A stretch of DNA of 38,195 nucleotides, taken from NCBI RefSeq assembly GCF_003026355.1, contig NZ_PYON01000030.1, forward strand, positions 1 to 38,195, read 5' to 3'. The position numbers were made by a program, and so were the translations under genes. Below the pieces are notes generated by a model, which worked only from the letters and a program-made list of their open reading frames with translations, was not told the DNA's origin and did not search any database. The stretch is from Photobacterium kishitanii (GTDB lineage: Bacteria; Pseudomonadota; Gammaproteobacteria; Enterobacterales; Vibrionaceae). Position 1 is the stretch's first letter. Each line of letters begins with the position of its first letter. Shown here piece after piece: positions 1-7,285 of this stretch.

Positions 1-409
1 AGTGCCACGGATACAGGCAGTCTCAGGATGAGATACTGGTAAACTAGGATGGTTTATCGGACATGGAATGTGAAGGGAATAGCGTAGGATGCGCTAAAAA
101 GTAAACAGGATGTTTACTGGTCAGGATGACACTAGGATAACTTCAGGATGAAGTAGGGAACACCTCTAGGATTGAGGCATAAAGGATCACTTCAGGACGA
201 AGTAAAGGACACCTCCAGGAAGGAGATGAGAGTCAGAGCAGGATGTGATGACGGGTTAGGATGACCACAGGAACAATTTCAGGGTGAAATCTAAAGGACA
301 ATGCTGACGGAACACAGCAGTCAACGGATGGATGCAGGGAGCAACATAGTAGCGGGATAGCTGCAAGTAAGACCTAAGGGCGCGACGCAAGTCGCGCCCT
401 CTCTTTTTT
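1..409 (+). ncRNA. csrB: CsrB-family sRNA, first copy (5' end at or beyond the window edge)
   Basis: The stretch has no plausible gene but holds about 27 GGA triplets by eye, mostly as AGGA. Many sit in loops of short hairpins, such as GTAAAC-AGGAT-GTTTAC (about 102-118) and CTTC-AGGAT-GAAG (about 141-153). It ends in a GC-rich hairpin followed by T residues. This is the architecture of CsrB/CsrC/RsmZ RNAs, which bind many CsrA dimers and relieve CsrA control of mRNAs. Neighbouring DUF3301, DUF3549, yqcC, truC and yqcA fit, because E. coli csrB also lies beside yqcC. The 3' part resembles the second copy at 799-1216. If the two are of similar length, the 5' end is near base 1, and the promoter lies outside the window. 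Confidence 0.88.
378..409 (+). terminator. Rho-independent terminator of the first csrB copy
   Basis: A perfect 9-bp stem GGGCGCGAC / GTCGCGCCC with a GCAA loop (378-399) is followed by TCTCTTTTTT. It closes the first GGA-rich RNA. Confidence 0.93.
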
Positions 410-466
410 GTGTAATAATCTTAAGTGGGTTTTTATTTGACTGATTAAATAACATCGGTTTTATTT

Positions 467-548
467 CGCACCTCGCACCTCGCACCTCGCACCTCGCACC
501 TCGCACCTCGCACCTCGCACCTCGCACCTCGCACCTCGCACCTCGCAC
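467..548. repeat. Perfect heptanucleotide tandem repeat (CGCACCT, 11.7 copies)
   Basis: The unit CGCACCT (AGGTGCG on the other strand) runs without one mismatch for 82 bases: 11 full copies plus CGCAC. It lies after the first csrB terminator and upstream of the activator palindrome of the second copy. A 7-nt unit is out of phase with codons, and no credible gene covers it. Perfect identity suggests recent slippage or active homogenisation, so copy number may differ between strains. Function is unknown. Confidence 0.97.
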
Positions 549-611
549 TGCTCAATACTTAGTTTGTTAATGATCATATCGTAATCTGTAATGGCTTTTT
601 TCTACTTTTAT

Positions 612-629
612 TGTGAGATATATCTTACA
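612..629. promoter_or_regulatory. UvrY/VarA/GacA-type activator site of the second csrB
   Basis: The 18-bp near-palindrome TGTGAGATATATCTTACA has half sites TGTGAG and CTTACA. This is the layout of the GacA/UvrY box found upstream of csrB, csrC and rsm RNA genes. It lies roughly 170-190 bp upstream of the predicted second csrB start, about where the E. coli UvrY site lies relative to csrB. Sequence and spacing are seen; binding by VarA/UvrY is inferred. Confidence 0.8.
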
Positions 630-764
630 GAAGTGTGGGATTATTTCTTTACCCGTCGTCGTTAATAGTTGCTGATAAAATTTAATTATATTAATTATCA
701 GTTGATTACATTAAGCTCTTCTAATGTTAATAATTGTTAGTAATAATTAATGGAATATTTAATA

Positions 765-792
765 TTGCGTCATTTTTTCTGTGAGGTAATAT
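765..792 (+). promoter_or_regulatory. Predicted promoter of the second csrB
   Basis: TTGCGT (765-770) and TAATAT (787-792) are 16 bp apart, just before the first GGA motif. The RNA would start near 799. TATATT at 790-795 is an alternative -10 in the same place. Confidence 0.5.
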
Positions 793-798
793 ATTGTC

Positions 799-1216
799 AT
801 CAGCTGGAGCTGGAAAGGATTTAGGAATAGCCATGGAAGTGGCCGCTCAGGAAGAGCAAATAGGTGATGAGGATTATCACCTAGCAGGATGCAAGGATTC
901 TCTGGGATAGAGGCCATAGATAGGATATCTATTAGCCAGGATGGCAATATTCAAGGATGGGATAGGGAATTACTTCAAAACGAAGTCAGGAACAACTTCT
1001 AATGAAGCTAAGGACACCTCCTTTATGGAGAGAGAGTCAGTGTTGGATATGCTGATGGGTCAAGGATTACCGAAGAGTGACTTCTAGGATGAAGTTAAGA
1101 TTTACCAGGGGATTAAAGCATATCAAGGATTGATAGCAGGGAGCACTATAGTAGCTGGATTGCTATAAGTAATATCTAAGGGCGTGACAATAATTATTGT
1201 CGCGCCCATTCTTTTT
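799..1216 (+). ncRNA. csrB: CsrB-family sRNA, second copy
   Basis: About 25 GGA triplets by eye lie in roughly 420 nt, several in hairpin loops: GGTGAT-GAGGATT-ATCACC, AGAT-AGGAT-ATCT, GCC-AGGAT-GGC, ACTTC-TAGGAT-GAAGT. The RNA ends in a long terminator hairpin. It aligns by eye with the first copy in the 3' half, with shared words such as AAGGACACCTCC, GAGAGTCAG and GCAGGGAGCA, while the 5' halves differ. It is therefore an older paralogue, not a recent duplicate. It should titrate CsrA. Its own promoter and UvrY-type box suggest independent control by the VarS/VarA (BarA/UvrY) system. The 5' end is inferred from the promoter. Confidence 0.88.
1180..1216 (+). terminator. Rho-independent terminator of the second csrB copy
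   Basis: GGGCGTGACAATAA pairs with TTATTGTCGCGCCC (1180-1207; one G-T wobble), followed by ATTCTTTTT. The stem base matches the first copy's terminator, but the arm is longer and AT-rich at the top. Confidence 0.92.
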
Positions 1217-1229
1217 AGGGCGATCCCTA

Positions 1230-1544
1230 TTAATAATCACTACTTTCTGGAATACGATGCGGCGGTAAATAAAAATAGCTGGCACGCAGTCGTTTCATTT
1301 CTATATAACCTTGATACACATCGACCCCATCGGCTGAAAATTCAAATACGAATACCGTACGCCAGCCCCATTCACCATGATGATCTTTGAGTTTATGTTC
1401 ACCACGAGCAAAGCTTAACATCTGTAGGCCCATATTTTTGCAACGTTGTTCAATATAATACTGTGCTAATTCAGTTTGACGCCGTTGCTGCCAAAATAAG
1501 AAGCCGATAATGGCAATAATTAAAATGCCGAACAGATTATCCAT
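1230..1544 (-). CDS. DUF3301 family membrane-anchored protein
   Basis: This 104-residue protein has one N-terminal hydrophobic segment (about residues 4-18), followed by a basic QQRRQ stretch and a soluble domain rich in aromatic residues, with GEWGWRTVFVFEFSADG in its middle. The layout suggests an inner-membrane anchor with a small soluble domain; the side it faces cannot be settled from the sequence. I recognise it as the DUF3301 family, found next to csrB and DUF3549 genes in vibrios; no biochemical role is known to me. It lies 33 bp downstream of the DUF3549 gene on the same strand and is probably cotranscribed. Its 3' end faces the second csrB terminator at very short distance. Confidence 0.8.
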   Translation of the reverse strand: MDNLFGILIIAIIGFLFWQQRRQTELAQYYIEQRCKNMGLQMLSFARGEHKLKDHHGEWGWRTVFVFEFSADGVDVYQGYIEMKRLRASYFYLPPHRIPESSDY

Positions 1545-1577
1545 ATAATAAAAAGCCCTTATAGACGATAAATATTA

Positions 1578-2624
1578 TCAGTGTTTTTTAGCATGTTGTT
1601 GTAGTTTCTGAATCGCAGTGATCAGTGCAGGATCCGCTTGTCCATGGAGTATTTGTAGCATGATCCCACGCAATAATGGCTGCATGACTAGATCGGTAAA
1701 TAATTGATTAAACAAGGTTTGATCTTGTATTTCGGCTAATCGTAATAAAAACAATGATGCGATATTTGAATCAGTAAAACCACTCCAGCAGCGGCCAGCG
1801 ATAGCGATCAATACCTCGCGATGACACAATGGCTGTTGATTTAAGATCGTAAGCAGTGTTTGTTGTAATTGTTGTGGTGAACTACCAGCAAGAGCACGAA
1901 TTAAGGCTGCAATCAAAAATAAATCGGGTTGAGGTTGTTGGCATTCTAGGGTTAAGCGCTCGGTGATACGTTGCGCAAGGGGTTCAGGTATCGAACAGTG
2001 CTCAAGGCAGCCTAATAATGCATACAACGGTGTCATTGGCAGATGGTTAAGTGCTTTGCGCAAATAAGTGGCATTATTGTGTTGCGATATACGGGCACAG
2101 ATATCCGCTAATCCTTGTAACCCAATATGTTGCCATTGCTGCCAATCTTGTTGGCCTGATAAATAAGCTTGCGCATCCGCATAATATTGACTTGGTGGCA
2201 AAGAGAGTAATACTCGTAGCTGGGCATTAAAAATAGCCATTTTGTCGTCATTCGGCTTAAATGTGTAAGGGTTATTAGCGAGTTTTTGTTGTTCTTCTTC
2301 TGTTGGCGTACTATTTAAACTTGCCCCCATCGCTTCAATAACATACTTAATAAAATCACCCACTGCGGCTTGTTTAAGTAGCCCTCGCTCATCAAGTGGT
2401 AATCGTAAGAACCATACCCAAGGTGGCTGTTGATGTTGCCAAAATGAAATAGCAATATGAGCATGTTGCTGAAGTGGCCATGGGTAAGGCTGGCGATTTT
2501 CCTCAACGGCTTTAAATTGGTCGCTATTAATTTCATTAACACGACGACCCAAATCAAAAATATTATAACGACAACCTGCGTTATCAAGTAATTGAGTTAA
2601 AGTATGAAACGTTTCCATGGACAT
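1578..2624 (-). CDS. DUF3549 family protein
   Basis: This 348-residue protein has no signal peptide or membrane segment. It is rich in Gln, Leu and His, with a helical, repeat-like C-terminal half. I recognise the DUF3549 family from its N-terminus (METFHTLTQLLDNAGC and IFDLGRRV) and from its place between DUF3301 and yqcC. Its function is unknown. Two starts are possible, two codons apart: ATG at 2624 and ATG at 2618. An AAGGAG lies about 11 nt upstream of the first, which I keep although the spacing is slightly long. It is divergent from yqcC across about 155 bp and probably leads a two-gene operon with the DUF3301 gene. Confidence 0.82.
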   Translation of the reverse strand: MSMETFHTLTQLLDNAGCRYNIFDLGRRVNEINSDQFKAVEENRQPYPWPLQQHAHIAISFWQHQQPPWVWFLRLPLDERGLLKQAAVGDFIKYVIEAMGASLNSTPTEEEQQKLANNPYTFKPNDDKMAIFNAQLRVLLSLPPSQYYADAQAYLSGQQDWQQWQHIGLQGLADICARISQHNNATYLRKALNHLPMTPLYALLGCLEHCSIPEPLAQRITERLTLECQQPQPDLFLIAALIRALAGSSPQQLQQTLLTILNQQPLCHREVLIAIAGRCWSGFTDSNIASLFLLRLAEIQDQTLFNQLFTDLVMQPLLRGIMLQILHGQADPALITAIQKLQQHAKKH

Positions 2625-2779
2625 AATAAATAAAGCTCCTTTAATTAGCTCGTCAGTATAATTAGTAGCATTAACTCAGCATACCTGTGAATAGGCAGCT
2701 AATCACCATAATATAGTTGGGGCGTAGTAACTGAAATGCTATTCTGCGCCGTTTTTACTGTCAACAAAGAGGGGTTACG

Positions 2780-3100
2780 GTGGATAAGTATCATCAAAGT
2801 CAGCAATTACTCACTCAATTAGAAAATATTTTACAGCAGCATCAATATTGGGAAATGATTACTCCTGATCCACAAGCTTTGGCGAGTACTGAACCATTTG
2901 CGATTGATAGTTTGGCTTGCCATCAATGGTTACAATGGATTTTTATTCCTAAATTACGTTATTTAATATTACAACGCTTACCGTTACCGACTCAGTTTGT
3001 TATTTCCCCTTATGTTGAAGAAGCAATGAAGAATCAGGTTGGGGTGGAGGATATTGTGGTGACTGTACGTGCAATCGATCAACTGTTAAACATTAAGTGA
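2780..3100 (+). CDS. yqcC: YqcC family protein (DUF446)
   Basis: This small acidic cytosolic protein of 106 residues belongs to the YqcC/DUF446 family. The core pattern is visible: LL.QLE..L, then ALASTEPFAIDSL, FIPKL and LP. It starts with GTG, preceded by GAGGGG, and ends 6 bp before truC, so the two are almost certainly cotranscribed. In E. coli yqcC also sits directly before truC and near csrB. A supporting role in tRNA pseudouridylation has been suggested by the linkage only. No catalytic motif is visible. Confidence 0.88.
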   Translation: MDKYHQSQQLLTQLENILQQHQYWEMITPDPQALASTEPFAIDSLACHQWLQWIFIPKLRYLILQRLPLPTQFVISPYVEEAMKNQVGVEDIVVTVRAIDQLLNIK

Positions 3101-3106
3101 GCAATA

Positions 3107-3844
3107 ATGGAACTGGAAATTTTATACCAAGATGAAGCGTTAATTGCGGTTAATAAACCGGCTGGTATGTTAGTGCACCGTTCATGGTTAGACAGCCATG
3201 AAACCGTGTTTGTAATGCAAACATTACGCGATCAAATTGGTCAGCATGTATTTCCATTACATCGGTTAGATCGACCAACATCAGGGGTGATTTTATTTGG
3301 ATTATCCAGTGAAATAGCTGCAATGATGATGCCTGTATTTGCTGGTAGAGAGATGCATAAAACCTATCATGCAATTGTTAGAGGCTGGATTAAAGAAGCG
3401 GCAGTGTTAGATTATCCGCTTAAAATCATGTTAGATAAAATTGCAGATAAAAAAGCAACGGAAGATAAAGAGCCCCAATCGGCTATTACAGCTTATGCCC
3501 CATTAGCAACAGTAGAAACAGATATTGCTGTTGGTCGTTATGCGACCAGTCGTTATAGCTTAATAGAACTGCAACCAGAAACTGGACGTAAACACCAATT
3601 ACGTCGTCATATGCATCATTTAGATCATCATATGATTGGTGATGTTAATTATGGTGATGGTAAACATAATCGTATGTTCCGTGAAAATTTTGATTGTCAC
3701 CGATTAATGTTACATGCATCAAGATTACAATTTAACCACCCTATTACTGGTGCTGCAATTGATATTCGAGCTGATGTGGACGAAGTCTGGCAGCGTGTCA
3801 TGACTCGTTTTAATTGGTCGCCGACATTATTGTTAGATGTGTAA
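3107..3844 (+). CDS. truC: tRNA pseudouridine(65) synthase TruC
   Basis: TruC isomerises uridine 65 of some tRNAs to pseudouridine. The 245-residue protein shows the RluA-family core: an N-terminal DEALIAVNKPAGMLVHRS, then HRLDRPTSGVILFG with the catalytic Asp, and a C-terminal ETGRKHQLRRHMHH motif. There is no S4 domain, as expected for TruC rather than RluC or RluD. E. coli TruC is slightly longer (about 260 residues). It follows yqcC by 6 bp and precedes the yqcA flavodoxin gene by about 150 bp, the E. coli gene order. Motifs and context agree, so the assignment is firm. Confidence 0.94.
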   Translation: MELEILYQDEALIAVNKPAGMLVHRSWLDSHETVFVMQTLRDQIGQHVFPLHRLDRPTSGVILFGLSSEIAAMMMPVFAGREMHKTYHAIVRGWIKEAAVLDYPLKIMLDKIADKKATEDKEPQSAITAYAPLATVETDIAVGRYATSRYSLIELQPETGRKHQLRRHMHHLDHHMIGDVNYGDGKHNRMFRENFDCHRLMLHASRLQFNHPITGAAIDIRADVDEVWQRVMTRFNWSPTLLLDV

Positions 3845-3991
3845 TGTAGAATAACCACGAACTGTAATGAATGGGCTATAGTGCAAATTTCTTAGTTTAA
3901 ATTCACACCAGTACTTGCTTTTCTTAGCTGTAGTAGCCAGATTGGTAATAGTCCCTTATTGAGGGCGTCTTACAGCAAAGGAGAGCGGACA

Positions 3992-4453
3992 ATGAACAAG
4001 TTAGGCATATTTGTAGGCTCTGTATATGGTGGAGCAGAAGAGTTAGCAGAAACATTGGCTGCTAAGTTAACATCCGTACCCGTTGAGATTTTTTTTGACT
4101 CAACGTTAGATGATTTTATGGCCTATGACGCTGATACGGTTTTAGTTATTTGCTCGACAACGGGGCAAGGCGAGATCCCTGAGAATCTATTACCGTTATA
4201 CGTTGCACTGAAAGATCAATTCCCATTATTACCTAAGCAACATTATGGTGTCATTGCATTGGGTGATTCTAGTTATGGTGAAGATCGTTTTTGTGGTGCT
4301 GGACGTCAATTTGATGCATTACTATCAGAATTGAATTCTCAGCGAGTTCAACCTCGGTTAGATATTGATGCTGGGGTGCATTTTGAACCGCTAGAGGTTG
4401 CTGAAGTGTGGTTTAGTCAATTTGTTGCGAGTGCTGAACAAGCTGCCGCATAA
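3992..4453 (+). CDS. yqcA: YqcA-type flavodoxin
   Basis: This short flavodoxin of 153 residues should bind FMN and act as a low-potential electron carrier. It begins MNKLGIFVGSVYGGAEELAE, the phosphate-binding loop, followed by CSTTGQGEIPENLLPLY and an LGDSSYGEDRFCGAGRQFD segment that contacts the isoalloxazine ring. I chose ATG at 3992 because AAGGAGA sits just upstream and the family starts here; a longer reading from 3959 would put that site inside the gene. Gene order yqcC-truC-yqcA matches E. coli. It is separated from truC by about 147 bp, so it may have its own promoter. The electron partner is unknown. Confidence 0.92.
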   Translation: MNKLGIFVGSVYGGAEELAETLAAKLTSVPVEIFFDSTLDDFMAYDADTVLVICSTTGQGEIPENLLPLYVALKDQFPLLPKQHYGVIALGDSSYGEDRFCGAGRQFDALLSELNSQRVQPRLDIDAGVHFEPLEVAEVWFSQFVASAEQAAA

Positions 4454-4483
4454 GATGATTAGTTTATAACTATTATGAAAAGT

Positions 4484-4514
4484 AACAACACCGTAGTTAA
4501 ATACGGTGTTGTTT
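4484..4514. terminator. Bidirectional terminator between yqcA and glnD
   Basis: A perfect 12-bp stem AACAACACCGTA / TACGGTGTTGTT with a 6-nt loop separates the convergent genes yqcA (+) and glnD (-). The T-run is short on both strands, but the stem is strong. Confidence 0.75.
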
Positions 4515-4524
4515 CAGTCGTTAC

Positions 4525-7146
4525 TTAAGCGTGCTTATTGATAGTGATAATCAGTGTTTCACGCAGTTGCTGTTGCTGTTGTTGAGTTAAACGCCCGCCG
4601 GTTTCATTAACAATAATAAAAAAGTCTTCAGCACGTTCGCCAATAGTGGTGATCTTGGCTGCCTGTAAACTGATATTAAGTTCTGCAAATACCGCGCCTA
4701 TCTTTGCCAATAAACCCGGCATATCTAGTGCAACTAATTCCATCATGGTTTTACGGCCAGTTTTGGTTGCTAAAAATTCAACTTTTGTCGGCACATTAAA
4801 ATGGAGTAATTTACGTGGTGCACGGCGGATTTTACGTTCAGATTTCATTGCCGTTAATGCTTTGGTTAAGTTGCGAATGATACCGATATGACGATTTTCA
4901 TTGATCGCTTTACCATTAGGATCCAGTACCATAAATGTATCGAGGGTGTAGCCATCTTTACTGTTCATTATCTGGGCATCATGAATACTGAGATTTTTCT
5001 TATCCAATTCAGACACTACAATCGCAAACAGTTTGGCTTTATCTTTACTATAGATAAACACCTCAGTACCGCCACGGGTGGCTTTTTTGCTCATTAATAT
5101 AATCGGTTTATCGCCAGTATGATTCAGTAATGCTTGTGCATGCCATGCGAGTTGCTTATGGGTATGACGTAAGAAGTAATCAGCTTTAAATCGACGCCAT
5201 AACACTTCAATATCACGCGGCATAAAGCCTTTGCTACGTAATATTGCCGACGCTAACTGTTGATTGTGACGAATACGACCGCGCATATCTGGGGTTTTTT
5301 CTAGCCCGCGGCGCAGTGCTTTTTGGGTTGAGTAGTAAAGCTCTGCCAGTAAAGTACGCTTCCAACTATTCCATAGATCTTGGTTAGTGGCACAAATATC
5401 TGCCACAGTTAAACAGACTAAATAATCTAAATGTTCCTCATCACCAACTTGCTTGGCAAATTCTGCTACCACTTCAGGATCGTAAATATCACGCCGTTGA
5501 GCGGTGACCGACATTAATAAGTGCTTTTGCACTAACCATGATACGGTTTCAGCATCAGGGTGGGAGAGTCCATGTTCGATACAAAAATCATAGGCGTCAA
5601 CAGCACCTAATTCAGAATGATCGCCACCTCGACCTTTAGCTATATCGTGGAATATTGCCGCTAAGATTAAGATCTCTTTCTTGATTAAACGCGGATAAAC
5701 TTCACAACAAATAGGGTGTTGCGAATGATTATTGGGATCGTTGAATTTATGCAGATTTTTAATTACGCGAATACTGTGCTCATCGACGGTATAAACATGA
5801 AATAAATCGAATTGCATTTGACCAACAATATGGCTCCATTGGGGCAAATAGGCTGCAATGACACCATGGCGGTGCATGAGTCGAAATGCTTTTTGAAGTG
5901 CATTGGGTTGGCGCACCAATTCCATGAATTTTTCACGGGCGGCTGGAATTTCAATAAGAAATCGGTTGAGCCGCCGACGAGCGGTGCGTAATTGACGCAA
6001 TGTCGGTGCTGCAATACCCTCGATATTAGAGTTTTGCGCGATATGAAGAAACATATCGAGAATAGTTTCAGGCCGAGCTTGAAATAATGCTGGCTTAGTG
6101 GCTTCAATTAAATTGCCACGTAATTGAAAATCATCATTGAGTACGATGGGGGCTAGGCGAGCATTGGGTTGAATAATCGCTTCATTAAATAGCTGTAAGA
6201 GCATTTTATTCAGTTCAGCTACCCGCCGTAAAATGCGATAGAATGCTTTCATCATCATTTCGACGGCTTGATTACCTTCACCATGATAATCGAGATGTTC
6301 AGCGACTGATGTTTGGTGATCAAAAGTGAGTCGATTATCATAGCGGCGTAGTTCAATATGTAACGCAAATCGAATTCGCCACAGCGCATTTTGACATTCA
6401 ACCAATTCACGGTATTCGGCATCAGTTAAAAAGCCATGATGACTCATTTCTAATAAGCTGGTGGCACCAAAGTGACGCCGTGCAACCCAACTAAGGGTAT
6501 GAATGTCACGTAAACCACCCGGGCTAGATTTGATATCTGGTTCAAGGTTATAAGTGGTGTCATGGTAGCGGGCATGTCGAATTCGTTGTTCTTCTAATTT
6601 GGCTTGAAAAAAGGTTTCACTTGGCCAAAATTGAGGTGAGTTAATTGCGACAGTTAATTGATGAAAGGTTTGTTGATTTCCACATAAAAAACGTGATTCA
6701 GTTAAGTTGGTTGCAACAGTAAGGTCATCTTTGCCTACTTCGATACACTCATCGACAGTACGCACACTTTGACCAACCTCTAACCGTAAATCCCATAACA
6801 AGGTGACAAGGGCGCTAACATTGGTGGCGACCTCTTCAGTTAATGGCTTCTGACTTAATATTAGTAGGTCGACATCAGATAATGGATGTAATTCTCCGCG
6901 GCCATAACCACCCACAGCAACCAATGCTAAATCTGGCTGTTGTTCAAAACCATAAAAACGCCATAATCGAATCAGTAATTGGTCGATAAATTGACTACGT
7001 TGGGTGACTAAATCGACAATTGATTTTTGCTGTTTAAATTGAAGTTTCTGCTCTTCAGCAAAATGGTTAAGAGCACTGCGCAAGCTGTCGAGAGTAATGG
7101 CATCGTCGAGATAATCAGAAAGCTGAGTTGCTAAAATGTCTGTCAT
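4525..7146 (-). CDS. glnD: Bifunctional uridylyltransferase / uridylyl-removing enzyme GlnD
   Basis: GlnD senses glutamine and adds UMP to, or removes it from, PII proteins (GlnB, GlnK), setting the activity of glutamine synthetase and NtrB/NtrC. The 873-residue protein shows the full domain order: a nucleotidyltransferase with GGYGRGELHPLSDVDLL (79-95, metal-binding Asp pair), then SSPGGLRD (207-214), an HD hydrolase domain with H500-D501 in FHDIAKGRGGDH, and two C-terminal ACT domains (about 695-775 and 800-870) that bind glutamine. Length is close to E. coli GlnD (890). It lies about 140 bp downstream of map on the same strand, but a terminator separates them, so it probably has its own promoter. 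Confidence 0.97.
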   Translation of the reverse strand: MTDILATQLSDYLDDAITLDSLRSALNHFAEEQKLQFKQQKSIVDLVTQRSQFIDQLLIRLWRFYGFEQQPDLALVAVGGYGRGELHPLSDVDLLILSQKPLTEEVATNVSALVTLLWDLRLEVGQSVRTVDECIEVGKDDLTVATNLTESRFLCGNQQTFHQLTVAINSPQFWPSETFFQAKLEEQRIRHARYHDTTYNLEPDIKSSPGGLRDIHTLSWVARRHFGATSLLEMSHHGFLTDAEYRELVECQNALWRIRFALHIELRRYDNRLTFDHQTSVAEHLDYHGEGNQAVEMMMKAFYRILRRVAELNKMLLQLFNEAIIQPNARLAPIVLNDDFQLRGNLIEATKPALFQARPETILDMFLHIAQNSNIEGIAAPTLRQLRTARRRLNRFLIEIPAAREKFMELVRQPNALQKAFRLMHRHGVIAAYLPQWSHIVGQMQFDLFHVYTVDEHSIRVIKNLHKFNDPNNHSQHPICCEVYPRLIKKEILILAAIFHDIAKGRGGDHSELGAVDAYDFCIEHGLSHPDAETVSWLVQKHLLMSVTAQRRDIYDPEVVAEFAKQVGDEEHLDYLVCLTVADICATNQDLWNSWKRTLLAELYYSTQKALRRGLEKTPDMRGRIRHNQQLASAILRSKGFMPRDIEVLWRRFKADYFLRHTHKQLAWHAQALLNHTGDKPIILMSKKATRGGTEVFIYSKDKAKLFAIVVSELDKKNLSIHDAQIMNSKDGYTLDTFMVLDPNGKAINENRHIGIIRNLTKALTAMKSERKIRRAPRKLLHFNVPTKVEFLATKTGRKTMMELVALDMPGLLAKIGAVFAELNISLQAAKITTIGERAEDFFIIVNETGGRLTQQQQQQLRETLIITINKHA

Positions 7147-7218
7147 TGCTGTCCGTGCGGTAATGATATTCTAGGATTACTATAACCATTTCACATGGTG
7201 AACTGTATCGCTAGATAT

Positions 7219-7249
7219 AAAAAAACCGACACAGGAGGTCGGTTTTTTT
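7219..7249 (-). terminator. Terminator between map and glnD
   Basis: AAAAAACCGAC / GTCGGTTTTTT with a 7-nt loop. A-rich and T-rich flanks make it work on either strand; in context it ends map transcription before glnD. Confidence 0.9.
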
Positions 7250-7285
7250 GATTTGCGGTATATGCCCGCAACTGCAGATGACGAA

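Larger units (their letters stand above)
410..798. other. Intergenic region between the two csrB copies
   Basis: This 389-base stretch has no supportable gene. It holds the heptamer repeat (467-548), the UvrY/VarA-type palindrome (612-629), a very AT-rich tract (about 660-760) of the kind bound by IHF or H-NS, and the promoter of the second csrB. A weak IHF-like match lies near 697-710 on the minus strand, with one core mismatch; I do not call it as a site. Confidence 0.8.

Noticed and set aside
321..548. A minus-strand reading frame of 75 codons with a repeating RGARCEV pattern
   Set aside because: The pattern is simply the 7-bp array read in three phases, and the frame runs antisense into the csrB terminator. 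There is no ribosome site or family resemblance.
467..548. A CRISPR array
   Set aside because: The unit is 7 bp with no spacers, and no cas gene is near.
759..1390. Short reading frames inside and beside the second csrB (minus 759-947, plus 1184-1390)
   Set aside because: They overlap an RNA gene with clear CsrB structure or run antisense to DUF3301, and have no credible start.
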